DNA of 64,000 nt. Source: Hysterangium stoloniferum (Eukaryota; Basidiomycota; Agaricomycetes; Hysterangiales; Hysterangiaceae). Of the stretch, positions 58,501 through 64,000 are shown one piece after another; positions within the stretch are counted from its first letter, which is position 1, and the number at the start of each line of letters is the position of its first letter. The translations under genes and the position numbers were made by a program. The notes beneath the pieces were generated by a model. That model was not told the DNA's origin. It made no database searches and saw only the letters and a list, made by a program, of their open reading frames with translations. The DNA lies in contig WHVD01000083.1 of assembly GCA_015178975.1 (NCBI GenBank), positions 310,001-374,000 on the forward strand. Reading direction: 5' to 3'.

Positions 58501-60790
58501 TGGGATCAGCCCCATGGTCAAGGAGCACCTGGACCACATTAATGTGAGCCCCAGATGCTGCTGCTGCAAGTGCTGTGCCATAATGACCTCCCAGGACATT
58601 GCAATCAGAGCCATGGGAAAGGAGGGCCTGGACCACATCCATGTGACCCTTAGATGCTGCTGCTACAAGTGCTGTACCATAATCACCTCCCTGGACATTG
58701 GGACCAGCACCATGGGAAAGGAGGGCCTGGACCACTTCAATGTGACCCTTAGATGCTGCTGCTGCAAGTGCTGTGCTGTAATGACCTCCTTGGACATTGG
58801 GATCAGCACCATGGTCAAGGAGGGCCTGAACCACTTCAATGTGACCCCCAGATGCTGCTGCGGCAAGTGCTGTGCCATAACGACCTCCCACAAGGACATT
58901 GCAATCAAAGCCATGGGCAAGGAAGAGCCAAACCACATCCATGTGACCCTTAGATGCTGCTGCTACAAGTGCTGTACCATAATCACCTCCCTGGACATTG
59001 GAACCAGCACCATGGGAAAGGAGGGCCTGGACGACTTCAATGTGACCCTTAGATGCTGCTGCTGCAAGTGCTGTGCCGTAATGACCTCCTTGGACATTGG
59101 GATCAGCACCATGGGAAAGGAGGGCCTGGACCACTTCAATGTGACCTCCAGATGCTGCTGCTGCAAGTCCTGTGCCATAGGAACCTCCCTGGACATTGGG
59201 ATCAGCACCATGGGCAAGGAGGGCCTGGACCACTTCACTGTGGCCCCGAGATGCTGCTGCTGCAAGTGCTGTGCCATAGGAACCTCCTTGGGCATTGGGC
59301 TCAGCACCATGGTCAAGGAGGGCATGGACCACTTCCATGTGACCCTCATATGCTGCTGCTGCAAGTGCTGTGCCATAATGACCTCCCTGGACATTGAGAT
59401 CAGCACCATGGGAAAGGAGGGCCTGGACCACTCCTATCTGACCCTTAGATGCTGCTACTGCAAGTGCTGTGTCATAATCACCTCTCTGGACATTGGGATC
59501 AGTACCATGGGCAAGGAGGGCCTGGACCACTTCAATGTGGCCCCGAGATGCTGCTGCTGCAAGTGCTGTGCCATAGGAACCTCCTTGGACATTGGGATCA
59601 GCACCATGGTCAAGGAGGGCATGGACCACTTTAATGTGACCCCCAGATGCTGCTGCTGCAAGTGCTGTGCCATAATGACCTCCCAGGACATTGCAATCAG
59701 AGCCATGATCAAGGAGGGCCAGGACCACATCCATGTGACCCTTAGATACTGCTGCTGCAAGTGGTGTGCCATAAGCACCTCCCTGGATATTGAGATCAGG
59801 ACCATGGGAAAGGAGGGCCTGGACCACTTCAATGTGACCCTCATATGCTGCTGCTACCAGTGCTGTGCCATACTGACCTCCCTGGACATTGAGATCAGGA
59901 CCATGGGAAAGGAGGGCCTGGACCACTTCAATGTCACCCTTGTATGCTGCTGCTGCAAGTGCTGTGCCATAATCACCTCCCTGGACATTGGGATCAGCAC
60001 CATGGGAAAGGAGGGCCTGGACCACTTCAATGTGACCCTCATATGCTGCTGCTGCAAGTGCTGTGCCATAATGACCTCCCTGGACATTGGGATCAGCACC
60101 ATGGGAAAGGAGGGCTTGGAACACTTCAATGTGACCCCGAGATGCTGCTGCTGCAAGTGCTGTGCCATAAGCACCTCCCTGGACATTGGGATCAGCACCA
60201 TGGGAAAGGAGTCCCTGGACCACTTCAATGTGACCCCCAGATGCTGCTACTGCAAGTGCTGTGCCATAATGACCTCCCTGGACATTGGGATCAGCACCAT
60301 GGTCAAGGAGGGCCTGGACCACTTCAATGTGACCCCCATATGCTGCTGCTGTAAGTGCTGTGCCATAATGACCTCCCTGGACATTGGGACCAGCACCATG
60401 AGAAAGGAGGGCCTGGACCACTTCAATATGACCCTCTGATGCTGCTGCTGTAAGTGCTGTGCCATGATCACCTCCCTGGACATCAGGATCAGCACCACAG
60501 TCAAGGAGGGCTTGGACCACTTCAATGTGACCACCAGATGCTGCTGCTGCAAGTGCTGTACCATAATGACCTCCCAGGACATTGGAATGAGAGCCATGGG
60601 AAAGGAGGGCCTGGACCACATCCATGTGACCCTTAGATGCTGCTGCTACAAGTGCTGTGCCATAATGACCTCCCTGGACATTGGGACTAGCACCATGGAC
60701 AAGGAGGGCCTGGACAACTTCTATGTGGCCCTGACATGCTGCTGCTGCAATTGCTGTACCATAATCCCCTCCCTGGACATTGGGATCTGT
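55514..60790 (-). repeat. Ankyrin-repeat array with 99-bp units and a 597-bp higher-order period
   Basis: Units of 99 bp follow one another almost without spacing. A marker variant (TTTAACATTGAGACCAGCACC) stands at about 55910, 56507 and 57104, exactly 597 bp apart, which is six units plus one extra codon (LVGGRYG type repeats). The three 597-bp blocks look nearly identical. Closely similar pairs of units also recur near 58.07 and 58.66 kb. Confidence 0.85.
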
Positions 60791-63790
60791 ACCACCTTCT
60801 AGCAAAGCTGTGGTCACATCACAAAAGCCATTGTATGTGGCTAGACCTAATGGTATCCTTTTTGGTGCCAACCACCTCCCCCTCTTCCACCCACTTTCTA
60901 TCCAAATTTTGCTCCAAACTTCAAATTGCTGGCTTCTCTCTTCAAAAACCTTCATTATTAAACTGTGATACCGTTTTAACAAATCACTTCCACCAACATT
61001 TGCATGTTTGATCCACCAAGTGCCAATGTATCTTGTCAAGTGATGATCCTCTTCAATATTCTGTTCCTTTCTTATGGATGGAGTCAACATCCCCTGAAAC
61101 TGGAGCAAATAGATTAGACACATTTTAGTTATGTGACTGTGGGATAATTGTTCTTCAAGGTGAAAGCTTGAAGCCTGTCCTCCAATGCAACTATTCATTA
61201 GATACTCCTTTACTGAAAAATGTGCCAATTTGATCTTGTCTGAGGGTAAATTTATATCTCATTACTCTACCCATTACACATTTTGCAATACTCACCTCCT
61301 GAATGAAGGACAAGACCACTGCAGACACTGCCAATGTGATTTGGATCATGATATACCTGCCTTGAGTTGAAGGGGGACATTATACAACCAATCTCATAAT
61401 CCATATTTATTCCTATTATTTGAACCAACTCTCTGGTTGTCAAGGGCTCAAAAGAAAAGGCCAGCCACTCTAAGAATTTTAAGACATGTTCTTGCTGTCT
61501 CTTGGGAATCTTCAGTATTATCCTCCTGTAAGTTTCATCTAGAGTGGCAGGCAGTCTTCCCAGCTGGTCCTCTAGGTCCTCATTACTATAGCAGGTAGAG
61601 AGCTCCTCAAGTTGTAAGGCTACCCATCTGAACCTGGAACAATGTTGTAAGGTCAATGTTGTAATATTATGGAAAACTAAAATAAATATGTCACTTGCAT
61701 GCCTTCTGCCTGACCATTGAGTGTTCTGAAAATATTGTGGTGAAGACTTTGATCCATCCATGAAAATGAAGTTTGTGTCTTTAATGTAGTCTGAATATAG
61801 AAAGCAATATCATCATTGGCATGCTGCTCATGTAGGGACAAGCCTTCTGAGCCCATAATATCTAACTCCCTTTGAATAGACTCTTCAGGCCGAGTTGTCA
61901 CTAGAATGTGTAGTTTCAAGCTACTTTGACCAAGTACTTCTTTCAGCCATTTGAGTACCCTCAGATATCCTGAGCACTCATCAAGTGCATCCAAAATAAT
62001 ATAAGCCTGATTGAACAGGGCAAGCAAATCACAAAATGTTTTTTCAAGATCCATGAGGGATGGCTGTTGGGTGCCATTTTTATAGAACTGAACCAGACAG
62101 CTGGGGAGATCAAAGCAGACTGAGATCAGTTGCTTTATGAGAGATTTGAGTAAGTTGTGATATGATTGAAAGGCCTGTTGTGAGTCCCTGGAATCAAAAA
62201 AGAAGTAAACTACAGCTTGTGATGAGTGATTATCACAGAGGTTTTGAATGTTGGCAATGATTGATGAACTACAGTTAAGGGCCAATTTTTAACTAATGTG
62301 TTTCTTTGGGAGATAAAGATATAAAATTACCATAAGATTGTTTTACCAGATCCTGCTACAATTGGATATTGAGGTAGGAGTGACCCACAAAAGTAATTAA
62401 ACATACGAGAACCATAGATCCACAGACATTGGTTAATACCTTCCTTCCATTTTGTAAACTGTGCACCATTGATAAACCAAGATCCTGTATTTGACATGCA
62501 CTGGTCTTTTGCAGCATTTAAATGATTTGATGGATCTGGGGCAGATAACCATTTATAAATCTCTAGACGGTGTTCCTTGGTCTCTGAAGATTTATTTAAT
62601 ACATCAAACTTGCTAAGATATGAAGCATCATACCAGGGTTGTTGGACCACTGATAGCCTTTGCACAACACTGGACTGTGTTTTTCCCAATATTTGAGAAT
62701 AACAGAGGGTGCCTGCCTGGCCATTAGTAGAAGGTGCTGAATAAGATTACTATATTCATTGTCAAATACTGAGGAAAACTGGGCCAGTCCCAGGTGATCC
62801 TTGTGGATTGCAATGACCTCAGTATTGACAGATCCCTGGACAACAGCAGAGATGACAGGAACACGCTTGAATGATTTGATTAAAGATACAAAAATGACTC
62901 TAGTAAATGTAGAGATCTACGTACACCTGTTGCACCCAGTCCCAGGGTATCATAAGTCTCATAGCAAAAGAGGGTTTGAAATCTGCTACTGATAGCGGTG
63001 TATTCAACCATCAGTTGTTGTAATGTCTCAGAATGCAACCCCAAGTGCTTCATAATTGGGCCATCAGCTTGGGATGTAACTGAAAAGCATTTCAAAAGCG
63101 ATCGCATCCAGTCAGTAAGATCAATGCCTTGGTGCGGCGTCCCCAAGTAAATGATACCAAAGGTTGACACTTCAATAGCTTTGTGCGCAGGTAGATGATT
63201 GATATGGGTCGCATTTGCATATATAAGAGCCTTAAAAAATGTAGGAATAAGCTATCAGAGAGTGGGTTATCAAAGAATATGACATACTTTTTTGAGCATT
63301 ATACCACCGAAACTATGGGCGATGAAGATCAGTGGCCTCGCCTAAAAATAAATAGATTATCGAGACTGCATCCTTTGCTCAGGGCCAATAACCTACATCC
63401 GTATTTGTGTACACTCTGAAACTAGACAATTTAGCGATGAAGTCAATGGATAAGTCATGGAGAGCTTGGTTGGATCGATTCACGCCACGAGTGCGTGCAT
63501 CATAGCCGTAGGTCAGAATCCTCGCGTTGGGAAGGGTTTCCGGTAATAGATCACGAAGCCAGAGAACACCGTTGGGGGCCGTGAAGGACGCCTCACGATG
63601 CCCGTCCAGGCCATGAATGGCGACAATGCTAGAAGTAGAACATGGAACATATGAGGATTCCCTCGTTAGTTTTTAATCAAACGACTTACTCGACGGTAGG
63701 GGAGTCCCCACCAGATGCGAGCTCTTTCACACCGAAATTGGATCCATCAGGGGGTATGATATTTGTGGAAGGTGAGAGGATGGTAGACAT
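55514..63790 (-). CDS. NLR-type receptor: alpha/beta hydrolase, NACHT, ankyrin repeats
   Basis: Start ATG 63790. Early exons 63790-63690, 63628-63415, 63341-63288, 63230-62925 and 62865 onward fit with introns of 57-73 nt; several more introns lie in 62.7-61.2 kb. The hydrolase domain shows VDIVAIHGLDGHRE, LTYGYDA, the elbow IAHSFGG, IIYLGTPHQG and HKDHLGLAQF. NACHT follows: P-loop AGSGKT across an intron (62336-62356), Walker B YIILDALDEC (about 61980-62008) and VTTRPEE. A helical linker with FEPLTTRELVQ leads to one 5.7-kb exon holding about 52 ankyrin repeats of 33 residues, consensus GGDYGTALAAAASGGHIEVV then QALLSHGADPNVQ. Total is about 2,500 residues. Fungal proteins of this plan are STAND receptors linked to non-self recognition. 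The reading frame through the array is open, although it lies in CpG-poor DNA. Confidence 0.8.
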
Positions 63791-64000
63791 GTTCAACGAG
63801 TAGCAAAGAGTGCGCAGTGCGGTGATCGATGGCGGCTAACAACCTAACCTGTCACACAGACTCTAGTGTGCATGTTGTCACACAATAATAATTCATTCAT
63901 ATAATAAAAATGGGTTGACCTTATAAACCCACTCCGACGTGGGAATGTTACATTAGGCGACATTAGGCGACGGCACCCACATGCTTTGTAATACATATTC
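63791..64000. other. Upstream region of the receptor gene
   Basis: It has normal CpG content. CATTAGGCGA occurs twice in tandem at about 63951-63971. No clear TATA box is seen. Confidence 0.35.

Noticed and set aside
55961..60439. A 1,492-codon open frame on the plus strand, antisense to the ankyrin array, with a Cys-rich 33-residue repeat
   Set aside because: It is the complement of a 99-bp repeat that happens to lack stops in this frame. The sense strand gives perfect ankyrin repeats joined to NACHT, so the antisense frame is a shadow.

Overview
The window is nuclear DNA of a filamentous fungus. Its genes carry many short GT-AG introns of about 48-73 nt, and it has an NLR-type (STAND) protein with an alpha/beta-hydrolase N-terminus, a eukaryotic (type II) pantothenate kinase, Ty1/copia and Ty3/gypsy elements with chromodomains, and Tc1/mariner fragments. 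A Pezizomycotina-like ascomycete fits best, but I cannot name a species.

There are two compartments. From 1 to about 25.3 kb lies a gene-bearing part with ordinary CpG content. It holds a copia gag fragment with its LTR (1-1383), a stand-alone alpha/beta-hydrolase gene (2590-5062), a copied esterase exon with its promoter (6.1-6.5 kb), a complete copia element with 188-bp LTRs and a 5-bp target-site duplication (8168-12815), an unrecognised multi-exon gene (12855-14848), a copied fragment of a lipase gene (16.0-16.2 kb), an HSL-type esterase (16487-17860), a monoacylglycerol-lipase-like gene (19274-20737) and pantothenate kinase (23536-25300, seven exons).

From about 26 to 62.9 kb lies a transposon-dense compartment that looks strongly CpG-depleted. 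It contains solo LTRs of one family, each with its own internal minisatellite and a perfect 5-bp target duplication. A minus-strand gypsy element is split in two by a ~12-kb LTR element (33391-45443). That element itself holds plus-strand gypsy pol, a miniature LTR element (36498-38170), a 34-bp satellite (39521-40094), a younger solo LTR (40596-41341) and a solo LTR nested inside its right LTR (44092-45307). Tc1 transposase pieces, a second gypsy chromodomain end, stray ankyrin repeats, and a decayed copia element (52.8-55.2 kb) follow.

The right end (55514-63790, minus strand) is one large gene: alpha/beta hydrolase, NACHT, then about 52 nearly identical ankyrin repeats arranged in a 597-bp higher-order pattern. 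Its N-terminal domain is a paralogue of the gene at 2590-5062, sharing sequence motifs and intron positions. The NLR is the most likely biological system of interest: a candidate fungal non-self-recognition receptor whose sensor array is homogenising or diversifying inside a repeat-rich, probably methylated, compartment.
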